Source: Thiomonas sp. (GTDB lineage Bacteria; Pseudomonadota; Gammaproteobacteria; Burkholderiales; Burkholderiaceae_C). From it: 43,112 nt of DNA. Location: contig DAICZP010000022.1 in assembly GCA_027311065.1 (NCBI GenBank), positions 1-43,112 of the forward strand. Direction: 5' to 3'. Numbering within the stretch: the stretch's first letter is position 1; every line of letters begins with the position of its first letter. The notes beneath the pieces were generated by a model. It worked only from the letters and a program-made list of their open reading frames with translations. It had not been told where the DNA came from and ran no database searches. The translations under genes were made by a program, and so were the position numbers. This document shows positions 25,780-32,895 of the stretch, piece after piece.

Positions 25780-27162
25780 TCAGCCCCCAAGCGCGTGAGG
25801 AAACAACGTGACCACGCCATACAAGCCGTTGCAGGCGATCAGCGCAACCATGATTGCGACGGCGACCGCATTGCGTGCGTGCGAGTTCACGTGCGCGCCC
25901 ATCAACTCGTGGTCGTTGAGCAGCATCAGGAGAAACAACATCGCGGCTGGCATGAACACCGTTGCGATCACTTGCACACTCAGGTTCAGGAAGCCGAGGT
26001 CGATACCTGGAATCATCACCACGGCAGCGGCGACCGCAGTGCCCAGGATGGCCGGCAGGTAAAAACCCATTGCCTCGCGCGGGGCGGCGTTGATAGAGCG
26101 CTCGATCCCGAACGCTTCGCCCACCGCCCAGGCGCTGCTGGCGGTGATGACAATCGAGGCGATCAACCCTGCCTCCATCAGTCCGAGGGCGAACAATGCC
26201 ATCAGGCCATCCCCGAGCTTGGCGCGCAGCACGTGCAAAATCACGTTGGCGTCCAGTCCCTGCGCGTTCGGAATGCCCTTGAGGGTCTGCGCCGAGAGGA
26301 CGATCAGCGCCATGGCGACGACCACCATGCCCGCCACCCCGAGCATTAGATCCCGGCGTCCGGCCTTGATATCCTGCGGCAGCAACCCCTTGTCAACGAC
26401 ACAGGACTGCTGAAAGAACAGTTGCCACGGCGCGATCGTCGTACCGATGTTCGCTGAAATGAGAACCAGAAATGTGATGGACAGGAAGCCGCCGGGAACA
26501 ATCCAGCCGTGTCCAGCGAAGGATTGCGCCACCTGATGCCAGTCCGGATGGGCCAGCAGCGCGAGCGGCACGAAAATCAGATTCAGTACGGCGATGAATA
26601 ACGAGATGCGTTCCCAGGTCCAGTAGCGCAGGCCGACCAGGGCGTAGGTGATGAACAGCAGGGCGCCGGGCACTGTGAGCCAGGCCGGCAGACCAAGCGC
26701 CTGTCCTCCAAGCCGGATACCGACGAATTCCGTCATGAGGGTCAAGACGTTGGCGACGATCAGATCCACCAACGAAAACCATCCCCAAAACGCGCCGTAG
26801 CGTTTCCAGATCAATTCCGCATGACCTCTGCGCGTCACGGCGCCCAGGCGCACCGTCATTTCCTGCACGACGTAAGCGACGACCCCCAACAGGAGCATCA
26901 TCGGCAGAAAGATGCCGATGCCATAGGTGGCGCCCGTCTGCGTGTACGTGACCACTCCACCGGCATCATTGTCGCCAAGCATGACCAGAACGCCAGGTCC
27001 GATGAGCGCAAGTCCGAGCGCAAGTCGTCCTTTCCAGTCGGTGGCATTGCGACGCAGTTCGGCCAGATGCATGCGATCGCGCAGGCGATGCTCCAGCGCA
27101 TCGGGCAGATCAGGGCAATCGGGACACAGCCGCAGGCCGACCGTTTGTGCTTGCTCGGTCAT
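25780..27162 (-). CDS. Divergent Nramp-family divalent-metal transporter
   Basis: A 460-aa inner-membrane protein with ~11 helices and the Nramp fold. ATG 27162 has AGGAGG upstream and overlaps the stop of a small upstream frame (ATGA). The helix-1 motif that is DPGN in classical Mn/Fe transporters reads D66-A-G-G, and the helix-6 MPH motif reads A244-P-W. So the Asn and Met that coordinate metal in MntH-type proteins are absent. The soluble N-terminus has a CPDC motif (C13, C16) that could bind metal. It is clearly an Nramp homologue, but substrate cannot be assumed to be Mn(II); Mg(II) or another solute is possible. Confidence 0.9.
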   Translation of the reverse strand: MTEQAQTVGLRLCPDCPDLPDALEHRLRDRMHLAELRRNATDWKGRLALGLALIGPGVLVMLGDNDAGGVVTYTQTGATYGIGIFLPMMLLLGVVAYVVQEMTVRLGAVTRRGHAELIWKRYGAFWGWFSLVDLIVANVLTLMTEFVGIRLGGQALGLPAWLTVPGALLFITYALVGLRYWTWERISLFIAVLNLIFVPLALLAHPDWHQVAQSFAGHGWIVPGGFLSITFLVLISANIGTTIAPWQLFFQQSCVVDKGLLPQDIKAGRRDLMLGVAGMVVVAMALIVLSAQTLKGIPNAQGLDANVILHVLRAKLGDGLMALFALGLMEAGLIASIVITASSAWAVGEAFGIERSINAAPREAMGFYLPAILGTAVAAAVVMIPGIDLGFLNLSVQVIATVFMPAAMLFLLMLLNDHELMGAHVNSHARNAVAVAIMVALIACNGLYGVVTLFPHALGG

Positions 27163-27356
27163 ACGCCACCTCCTGGCGTGCGGTCGTCCATCGTGATCCG
27201 GTGTCCGAAAGGCCCGCCGACAGATGACAGTGGAACCGGCGCCGCGGCGGATCGCGGCGTTGCTGCTTGTGGATGCCGCAGCATCGGAGCCTGGAGTTGG
27301 ACCGCACCATTGCGGAACAGGCCGCCCTGGGCGTGATTTTTTTTGAACACCTGCAT
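27159..27356 (-). CDS. Small 65-aa upstream protein coupled to the Nramp gene
   Basis: ATG 27356 is preceded by a very strong ribosome site, AAGGAGG with 5-nt spacing. The 65-aa product begins MQVFKKNHAQGG and is basic, with no membrane helix and no known domain. Its TGA overlaps the Nramp start (ATGA at 27162-27159), so ribosomes finishing it would restart on the transporter. It may be a leader peptide or a small partner protein. The same frame is open to 27548, but the ribosome site fixes this start. Confidence 0.6.
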   Translation of the reverse strand: MQVFKKNHAQGGLFRNGAVQLQAPMLRHPQAATPRSAAAPVPLSSVGGPFGHRITMDDRTPGGGV

Positions 27357-27613
27357 GATGTCCTCCTTGCGTGCGTAAAAGGCACGGACTCGCGAGCACA
27401 CGCTGGGAACGTCGCGTATGCGCCGACGAACTCGAAGAGGACAGGAATCAACGTTTGCACATCCGGCAAACGTTGGAGCCGCCACAGGCCTTCCCAGGCC
27501 GGTCGCGGCTGAACCATGACAGTCAGCCACCGGGCCTTGTTCAGGCACTCAACGATGTTCGACTAGGGTCACAGTCCATGGTGAGGGTAAGCCAGAATAG
27601 GCAAAGTAATAAC
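27357..27613 (-). ncRNA. Structured 5' leader of the Nramp operon (possible regulatory RNA)
   Basis: The ~255-nt leader between the putative promoter and the first ribosome site holds two strong hairpins: a 10-bp perfect stem with 7-nt loop (27449-27458 with 27466-27475) and a nested stem at 27478-27509 (GCCGC/GCGGC enclosing GGCCT/AGGCC). It does not match the yybP-ykoY Mn riboswitch core as I know it. No U-run follows either hairpin. Confidence 0.4.
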
Positions 27614-27619
27614 TCTACG

Positions 27620-27649
27620 ATGTTAGGACTGCAACGCGCGGTAAGTCAA
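27620..27649 (-). promoter_or_regulatory. Putative sigma-70 promoter of the Nramp operon
   Basis: On the minus strand TTGACT (27649-27644), an 18-bp spacer and TAACAT (27625-27620, 4/6 match). Confidence 0.4.
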
Positions 27650-27719
27650 TATCTGGCGGGCAATCGCAGCCTGCCTCGACAAATGGGCGGCGCGCCCTTG
27701 TCGCTGTGGAACGTCCGAT

Positions 27720-27780
27720 TGGTGCCCGGAACGGGAATCGAACCGTATGACCCTGTTCGGGTCGGCGGATTTTAAGTCCG
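27720..27780 (-). repeat. attL: displaced 3' fragment of tRNA-Leu(UAA)
   Basis: 61 bp match the 3' part of the intact tRNA-Leu at 32592-32653 with one deleted C and one substitution. The match stops at TTTTAAGTCCG, within the anticodon stem; the following bases diverge. This marks the left end of the integrated element. Confidence 0.9.
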
Positions 27781-27909
27781 GAAAGTCGTTCATTCCGAAC
27801 TGTTGAAATGTATTCCTTTCCGGCCATCAACCCTTGCGGAGCCAATGGAAACGGGCCTTCCGCAGCCGGTGGTGCATTCCCTTCTATTCCTTTGTATGCC
27901 TAGAATCTG

Positions 27910-27926
27910 CCTACACAGTGCCTACA
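27910..27926 (+). repeat. Arm-type repeat, left copy
   Basis: CCTACACAGTGCCTACA, itself two CCTACA units 11 bp apart, just upstream of the integrase; an identical copy in the same orientation lies at 32497-32513. Probable integrase arm-binding sites. Confidence 0.6.
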
Positions 27927-27936
27927 TGGGGCAAGC

Positions 27937-29125
27937 ATGGGCAAGCGACAGCAGCGGGAAAACTTCACGGCGGGGCGCATCGCAGCCTTTGCCTGCCCTG
28001 AAGGCAAGCAGCAGGCGATCTACTGGGACGGCAAGCAGCCTGGCCTCGGGCTGCGGGTCACTGCGGCCGGCGCGCGCGCCTACATCTTCGAATCGCGTTT
28101 GAAGGGGCGAACCGTACGCGTGACCATCGGCACCCTGCCGTCTGGCCGCTCGAATCGGATGAGCTGCTGGACCGTGTAACTGGCGAGGTGCGTAAGCGCG
28201 AGGGAGCGCGCCAGCGTGCAGCTGCGTTGATGGTGCTGATCGATCAGGGCATCAATCCGGCCGAGCAGCGCCGTGAGGAGGATGCCGAGAAGAGTAGGCG
28301 CAAGGCCGCGGCGGAATCGTTGAAGACCCAGACGGTCGAGGCGCTGTTCACGGCGTACACCGACCTGCTCAAGCAGCGCGAGAAGGTCGACGCGCGCGAC
28401 GCCGAGTTGACGCTGAAGCGATTCCTCGCCGCGAACGAGACACTGGCGGCGAAGCCGGCGCACGCCGCGATCGCCGCGGACTTCGGTTCAACGTCACGGC
28501 CAACCCGCTGGCCACGATCGGCGCCACGCCGGCGCGCGCCGACAAGCGACCGTTGACCATCGCCGAGCTACGCACCTTCTGGGCGATCGCCAAGGCGACC
28601 GAGGGCGCGACCGGCGCGCTGATGAAGCTGCATCTCCTGACCGGCGGCCAGCGGATCGCGCAGCTGCTGCGGCTGCAGCGCGAGGACGTCCACGCCTCGT
28701 ACATCGTGCTGCGCGACGGCAAAGGGCGCCGCGCCGAGGCGCGCCGGCACGCGGTGCCGCTGCTCGACGATGCCTGGACCGCGCTGGGCGCCTTCACGGG
28801 TTCACCGGAGGTGTTCACCATCGGCAAGCGGGTGATGTCTCCGGCGGCGTTCTACCAGCTCGAGGTCGAGGCTGTCGGCGACCAGATCGAAGGGTTCGAG
28901 CCCAAGCGGCTGCGCTCGGGCGTCGAGACGGCGCTGGCGTCGTTGGGCATCGGCCGCGAGGTGCGTGCCCAGCTCCAGAGCCACGGTCTGGGCGGCGTGC
29001 AGGATCGGCACTACGACGACCACGACTACATGCCCGAGAAGCGCGCGGCGCTGCAGGCGCTGCTCGACCTGCTCAACACCGTCCCCGCCGACAACGTGAC
29101 GCCGATCCACGGCGCCGCGGCGTGA
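27937..29125 (+). pseudogene. Tyrosine recombinase (integrase) broken by frameshifts
   Basis: A phage-type integrase spread over three frames. Residues of the first part (from ATG 27937) form the N-terminal arm-binding domain, with WDGKQPGLGLRVT and ARAYIFESRL. A shift near 28137 moves to the frame of LESDELLDRV...LIDQGINPAEQRR. A second break near 28485, which also seems to remove ~40 residues of the core-binding domain, moves to FNVTANPLATIG..., leading to the catalytic domain. There the first Arg is in TGGQRIAQLLRL and the C-terminal box is SHGLGGVQDRHYD. The element is therefore probably immobile unless helped in trans. Confidence 0.85.
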
Positions 29126-29181
29126 TCGCGCCTCCAGTCGGTCCCAGCTCAGTTGCAGCGCAATAGCAAAAAGGCGATACT

Positions 29182-29505
29182 ATGTCCCAATGGACGGTGC
29201 AGTTTCACCCGGCGTCCGAGCCGGAATTGAGGGCGCTGCCGGCGGACATGCAGGCGCGGCTGTTGCGCGTGGCCGGCCTGCTCGAGGCGTTCGGGCCGCA
29301 GAAGGTCGGCATGCCTCACGTCCGCCCGCTGGAAGACAAGCTGTGGGAGATCAGGGTACAGGGGCGCGACGGCATCGCCCGGGCGGTCTACGTCGCGATG
29401 CACGGGCGCACGTTGACCGTGCTGCATGTGTTTGTGAAGAAGACGCAGACGACGCCGCGCGCCGCCATCGACACCGCGCGCAAACGCCTGGAGGCCATGC
29501 GATGA
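29182..29505 (+). CDS. higB: RelE/HigB-family toxin (phage Gp49-like)
   Basis: A 107-aa protein of the RelE/ParE superfamily, Gp49/HigB branch. Signs are LWEIRVQGRDGIARAVYVA in the central sheet and LHVFVKKTQTTPRAAIDTA near the end, where family members have the F-x-K-K-x-x-x-TP motif. Such toxins cleave mRNA at the ribosome. The antitoxin gene overlaps its stop by ATGA (toxin first, as in higBA). It lies in a decayed mobile element and is intact, so it may now serve to keep the element. Confidence 0.88.
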   Translation: MSQWTVQFHPASEPELRALPADMQARLLRVAGLLEAFGPQKVGMPHVRPLEDKLWEIRVQGRDGIARAVYVAMHGRTLTVLHVFVKKTQTTPRAAIDTARKRLEAMR

Positions 29506-29777
29506 AAACGCTGAAACAGATGAAGACCGAGCTGCTGGCCGAGCCGGCGGTCAAGGCCGAGTACGACGCGCTCGCCGACGAGTTCGCGATCGCGCACGAA
29601 ATGATCGCGGCGCGGGCGCGCGCCGGCCTGTCGCAGGCCGAGGTCGCGCAGCGCATGGGTACGACCCAGAGCGTGGTCGCGCGCCTGGAAAGCGGCAGGC
29701 GGCCGCCGTCGCTGCGCACGGTGCAGCGCTACGCCCAGGCCGTGGGCGGCCGTGCTGTGGTGCGCATCGAGGCGTGA
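29502..29777 (+). CDS. higA: HigA/XRE-family antitoxin
   Basis: A 91-aa protein whose ATG overlaps the toxin stop. Residues ~35-90 form an XRE helix-turn-helix (RARAGLSQAEVAQRMGTTQS followed by SVVARLESGRRPPSLRTVQRYA). It would bind the toxin and repress the pair's promoter, as other HigA proteins do. The frame is open further upstream inside the toxin gene, but the overlapping start is the standard arrangement. Confidence 0.88.
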   Translation: MKTLKQMKTELLAEPAVKAEYDALADEFAIAHEMIAARARAGLSQAEVAQRMGTTQSVVARLESGRRPPSLRTVQRYAQAVGGRAVVRIEA

Positions 29778-29871
29778 CGGTTCGCGCCAGGCTACCGCGA
29801 CGGCGGGAAAAGCGGGAACCTTCGCCCGCCTGCCTGGCGCCCCTGAATGAAGGTGCGCAGAAGGAGCGCGC

Positions 29872-30129
29872 ATGGATGATCGCGATACCCAGCCCGACGC
29901 CGGCACGATACCGACCCATGAGCTCGCCGCTCGGCTGCTTGAGCCATACCTCAACGAAAAGTTCGGAGACTGGAATCCGCTGACGCTGCGCGCAGATGGG
30001 CTCTACGCGAACGCGATGCCGGATGAGGTTCGCGAGCAGCTGTCGGGGGACGAGGCTGAGGCGATGCTCATGGGCTGCCCAGCGGATGGAATGCTCGTTC
30101 CGGTGCTGAATTCGGCGTGTCGACGGTAG
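29872..30129 (+). CDS. Hypothetical protein of the integrative element
   Basis: An acidic 85-aa protein from ATG 29872 with a GGAGCG site upstream. It begins MDDRDTQPDAG and has no recognised domain. Its end overlaps the next gene by 13 nt, which supports both as real and co-translated. Elements of this class often carry such small cargo genes beside the integrase. Confidence 0.55.
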   Translation: MDDRDTQPDAGTIPTHELAARLLEPYLNEKFGDWNPLTLRADGLYANAMPDEVREQLSGDEAEAMLMGCPADGMLVPVLNSACRR

Positions 30130-31241
30130 CTGATGCGAACCGGTTTCTGACCGAGAGCGGCCGCGGGCCGTTGTGGGATGAGCGCCGTGATCTGGTCGAA
30201 GAGTTTGACGCTGCCGGGATTGCCGCGCTGCAGGCGAGCCAGCATTGGACAGAGCGCCAGCTGGAGTCGCTGTGTCTGGGTGTTCCCCCCGACATATACG
30301 ACGAGAGCGATCGGATCAAGATCGATCCCGACGAACGGCAACGCGTTCGCGAGGCGATTGCGCGATCGTGTCGCGATGGCGCGTTGGTTGCCGTGGACAC
30401 GCAGAGCGCCGCTGGGGCGATGTACGGGAGCCGTTGGCAAATACTGAGCAGCAGCGCGCGACGGTGGGCAAGCGCGAGGTTTGGCAGCCGCTTTCCGGCG
30501 GCCCTTGGCATGGCGAGAGAAGAGGTTGCACAGCCAAATTGGAGCTATTGGCGCTCGGATGACGCGGAGTGGTGGACGCCGGCTCAGGCGGTGTCATTGT
30601 CCCTCGGATTCGCGCCGGAATCGCCCATTCCCGATGAGCACTCGGAGGCGTACGCAGCGCGGATGCAGCAGTTGACGCGCGACATGACCACGTTCGTCGC
30701 CCCCAGGCTTGGCGGCCGGCGCGGCCTGGTCAACCGTCTGGACCTCGTAAATTGGGCACGCGCCGAACCGCAGGATTGGACGGTTCCGCAAGAGATGATG
30801 ACCGCCGCGATCGGCGCCGGCGCAGTCATCACAGAGTGCGATGACACCTCGGACTGGACCGAGGCCATCGTCAACGGCCACCTCATTGATTGGGAATTCT
30901 GGGTCGAAAAAATGCCGAAGCTTTCGGCGCATCAGGCGACGCAGCTCATGGCGGGACTCGATCCGCACTCAGCAAAGGCGGAAATCGAATCAAAACGCGT
31001 CAAGGCGATGGCGCACGCGCGCCGCCTCGCGGTGCTCGCAAATGCGCACGGTGTGGGCGACCAGTCGCCCGGCGACTGGCTTGCATGGGCAGATGACTTG
31101 CAGGAACGGGTGCACGGAGCGTTCCGGCGAGCGGTTGAGAAATCTCGAGACGTCTCCGGCTCGGCGACCACCAGTCCGGTCTCGGCGGCGAAGATGTGCG
31201 TTGGAAGGCTGGCCCTGTTTGGGTTCAGCTGCGCGAACTAG
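30117..31241 (+). CDS. Hypothetical protein with three related helical modules
   Basis: A 374-aa protein from GTG 30117. Three segments share a pattern of aromatic residue, Thr/Ser, a Gln/Ala-x-x-x-Leu helix and a G-x-x-P turn: HWTERQLESLCLGVPPD, then WWTPAQAVSLSLGFAPE, then KLSAHQATQLMAGLDPH, each followed by charged helices. The third is followed by SPGDWLAWADDL. It has no signal peptide or membrane helix. I do not recognise the function; similar W-x-x-x-E/QA-x-x-L-x-G-x-x-P modules occur in proteins of proteobacterial integrative elements, from memory. The last residues (VSAAKMCVGRLALFGFSCAN) look less conserved and may reflect a frameshifted end. Confidence 0.65.
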   Translation: MSTVADANRFLTESGRGPLWDERRDLVEEFDAAGIAALQASQHWTERQLESLCLGVPPDIYDESDRIKIDPDERQRVREAIARSCRDGALVAVDTQSAAGAMYGSRWQILSSSARRWASARFGSRFPAALGMAREEVAQPNWSYWRSDDAEWWTPAQAVSLSLGFAPESPIPDEHSEAYAARMQQLTRDMTTFVAPRLGGRRGLVNRLDLVNWARAEPQDWTVPQEMMTAAIGAGAVITECDDTSDWTEAIVNGHLIDWEFWVEKMPKLSAHQATQLMAGLDPHSAKAEIESKRVKAMAHARRLAVLANAHGVGDQSPGDWLAWADDLQERVHGAFRRAVEKSRDVSGSATTSPVSAAKMCVGRLALFGFSCAN

Positions 31242-31502
31242 CACTTTCGGAGACCAAGCCCTTTTCTGGAGACTGCGGGGCCGAAGGTCTCGGCTACACG
31301 ACGCTCGACGACCGTCAGAAGCGGCTCACGAAAGACGCACTCGCAGCTCGCTTGTCGCGCAGTCGACAAGGGTGCGATACGCCTTAGGGAGCCTTCGGAA
31401 GCCGTCGTTCCCCCTCGTTTGCCGTTGTTTGCCGTCGCGCCTATCGGCAAATCGAGCGCAGCAATCAACGATGCGAACCATCGACACCCACCGGGGAAAG
31501 AG
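31242..31502. other. Intergenic stretch with TTTGCCGT repeats
   Basis: No gene seen. TTTGCCGT occurs at 31418-31425 and 31428-31435 (10-bp period), and the inverse CGGCAAA at 31445-31451, ~50 bp upstream of the HTH gene. These may be operator half-sites or short iterons. Confidence 0.45.
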
Positions 31503-31721
31503 ATGGCCCGCACCGACGTACAAATCCCAGACCTCACCGCCATGCCGCCGAGCGCGGTGCTTGTCACGCGCGACGCTGCTGCGGCGCTCGGCAAGGCGCC
31601 GCAGACCCTGCGCAAGTGGGCCTCGCAGGAAAACGGCCCGGTCCGTCCGATCCGCATCAATGGCAGATTGGCCTGGCGCGCCACGGACCTGCTGGCTCTC
31701 GTCAACCGCGGGAGCTTGTGA
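31503..31721 (+). CDS. AlpA/MerR-like helix-turn-helix DNA-binding protein
   Basis: A 72-aa protein from ATG 31503 behind GGGAAAGAG. The core (LVTRDAAAALGKAPQTLRKW, then PIRINGRLAWRATDLLALV) is the winged HTH found in AlpA regulators and phage excisionases. In phage-like elements such proteins activate or direct excision, or control replication genes. It overlaps the next start by one base (TGATG). The TTTGCCGT repeats just upstream could be its binding sites. Confidence 0.75.
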   Translation: MARTDVQIPDLTAMPPSAVLVTRDAAAALGKAPQTLRKWASQENGPVRPIRINGRLAWRATDLLALVNRGSL

Positions 31722-32026
31722 TGGCCGAGACGAAAAAAAACCCGCCGGGGCAGGCGGGCGGCGTGGGCGAAATGGAATGTCTCGGCCGTGCGCTGACGAA
31801 TCATGGCAGCACTAGTGCGGGTGTGAATGAGGACGAAGTCCGCGAACTGCGCATCGCTGATCTGGGCGTGGCGGTCGAGGCAGCATATGCCCTTGGTCAT
31901 CGCGATGAGGCACGGCGGCTCGCAGCGCTGATGCGGCGCGAGGTTGCGATGCGCAGCCCGGCGCAGGTTCGGCGCATGGAGATGTACCGCGGGCTGATCG
32001 CCTCCCAGGCTGCGACGGGGGCGTGA
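31721..32026 (+). CDS. Hypothetical protein of the integrative element
   Basis: A 101-aa protein whose ATG overlaps the stop of the HTH gene (TGATG). The first 25 residues are Gly/Lys-rich; the rest is helical and charged (IADLGVAVEAAYALGHRDEARRLA and following). There is no known domain. The stop is followed after one base by the start of the truncated replication gene, so the three genes form one unit. Confidence 0.6.
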   Translation: MAETKKNPPGQAGGVGEMECLGRALTNHGSTSAGVNEDEVRELRIADLGVAVEAAYALGHRDEARRLAALMRREVAMRSPAQVRRMEMYRGLIASQAATGA

Positions 32027-32027
32027 C

Positions 32028-32130
32028 ATGCGCGACTACGCGACTGTCAGCCCTCGCTTCTGGACTGGCCGCACCGGCCGGGGGCTGAAAGCGAAGGGCG
32101 CCGAGGCGCTCATCGTCTCGATGGTCAATT
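32028..32130 (+). pseudogene. Truncated phage-type replication gene (N-terminal fragment)
   Basis: ATG 32028 begins MRDYATVSPRFWTGRTGRGL, then KAKGAEALIV, which resembles the start of phage and island replication-initiation proteins (M-R-D-Y-x-K-V-S-P-x-F-W-T-G). After about residue 33 the similarity ends and the frame runs as nonsense to 32378, antisense to another gene fragment. The junction near 32125 suggests an internal deletion joined two unrelated gene pieces. The end coordinate is approximate. Confidence 0.55.
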
Positions 32131-32391
32131 TTCGCTCGGCGTCAACAGCAGCGCAGTGCTCGCGCTCTGCAGCAGCGACAGCGCGGCGCTGGCAAGCGCG
32201 TGGAGATTCTGGCCGGCGGCGCGCCGGGATAAGGCTTTGTCCTCTCGAAGCTCGGCCAGCGCCAGCGCATGTTGGCGCTTCGCCTGCCAGATCGCAATCC
32301 CAATTGCTGCAAGCGTGCCGATTGCCTGCACCCAGGCCGCCCAGTCCGATGGGGTCATCGTCGAGTGAGCGCAGGTGAGGGCGTTCGTCAT
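32125..32391 (-). CDS. Small phage-like membrane protein, probably C-terminally truncated
   Basis: From ATG 32391 (GGAG upstream) an 88-aa frame has one transmembrane helix (DWAAWVQAIGTLAAIGIAIW) followed by a charged helix (QAKRQHALALAELREDKAL). This layout is common in small phage proteins of unknown role. Its end coincides with the deletion junction, so the natural C-terminus is probably lost. Confidence 0.5.
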   Translation of the reverse strand: MTNALTCAHSTMTPSDWAAWVQAIGTLAAIGIAIWQAKRQHALALAELREDKALSRRAAGQNLHALASAALSLLQSASTALLLTPSEN

Positions 32392-32496
32392 CGCAGAGAT
32401 CTCCAGTGGGCCTGCCCGTGGCTGGCGCGCGCCTGGTGCGCCGGCCGCCGCGGGGATAAGGTGGTGCCGCGTCGCGGCGCGCATTCCTTGCGAAAA

Positions 32497-32513
32497 CCTA
32501 CACAGTGCCTACA
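32497..32513 (+). repeat. Arm-type repeat, right copy
   Basis: Identical to the 17-bp repeat at 27910-27926, same orientation, ~80 bp inside the right att site. Confidence 0.6.
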
Positions 32514-32591
32514 CGATGTTCCGGCTAGGGCTCGCGGGGTTCTTGGTTTGGGTGCGCCGTGTTCGTAAACTGTTGTTTACAAAAGAAATAA

Positions 32592-32681
32592 TGGTGCCCG
32601 GAACGGGAATCGAACCCGTATGACCCTGTTCAGGTCGGCGGATTTTAAGTCCGCTGCGTCTACCGATTTCGCCATCCGGGC
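32592..32681 (-). tRNA. tRNA-Leu(UAA), integration target
   Basis: The minus strand reads GCCCGGATGGCG... with acceptor stem GCCCGGA/TCCGGGC, a long class II variable arm, T-loop GGTTCGATTCC and encoded CCA. The anticodon loop CTTAAAA gives anticodon TAA. The gene is intact: the element restored its 3' half (32592-32653 is attR) and left the displaced copy at 27720. Confidence 0.95.
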
Positions 32682-32895
32682 AGGGTGCCGCGGAATGCTA
32701 GCAGTTGTTGACCTCGCACACGGGGTCGCGTTGCGCCACGATCGTAGCGATGGAAGTGTCACCGGTGACCATTGCGTAATAAAGTGCGGCGACTCTGCTG
32801 TTTGCCAGGCATCGCCCCGTGGAACCATCGATTGTTCGATGGTGTCGTACGAGGAGATGTTCCGCATTTGGCGGGGCCGAACCGGAAGCACAATC
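32682..32895. other. Intergenic stretch upstream of tRNA-Leu, nothing recognised
   Basis: It should contain the tRNA promoter on the minus strand but no convincing -35/-10 pair was picked out. Composition is less GC-rich than the flanks. Confidence 0.4.

Noticed and set aside
27357-27613. yybP-ykoY manganese riboswitch before the Nramp gene
   Set aside because: The conserved loop sequences of that class were not found; only general hairpins are visible.
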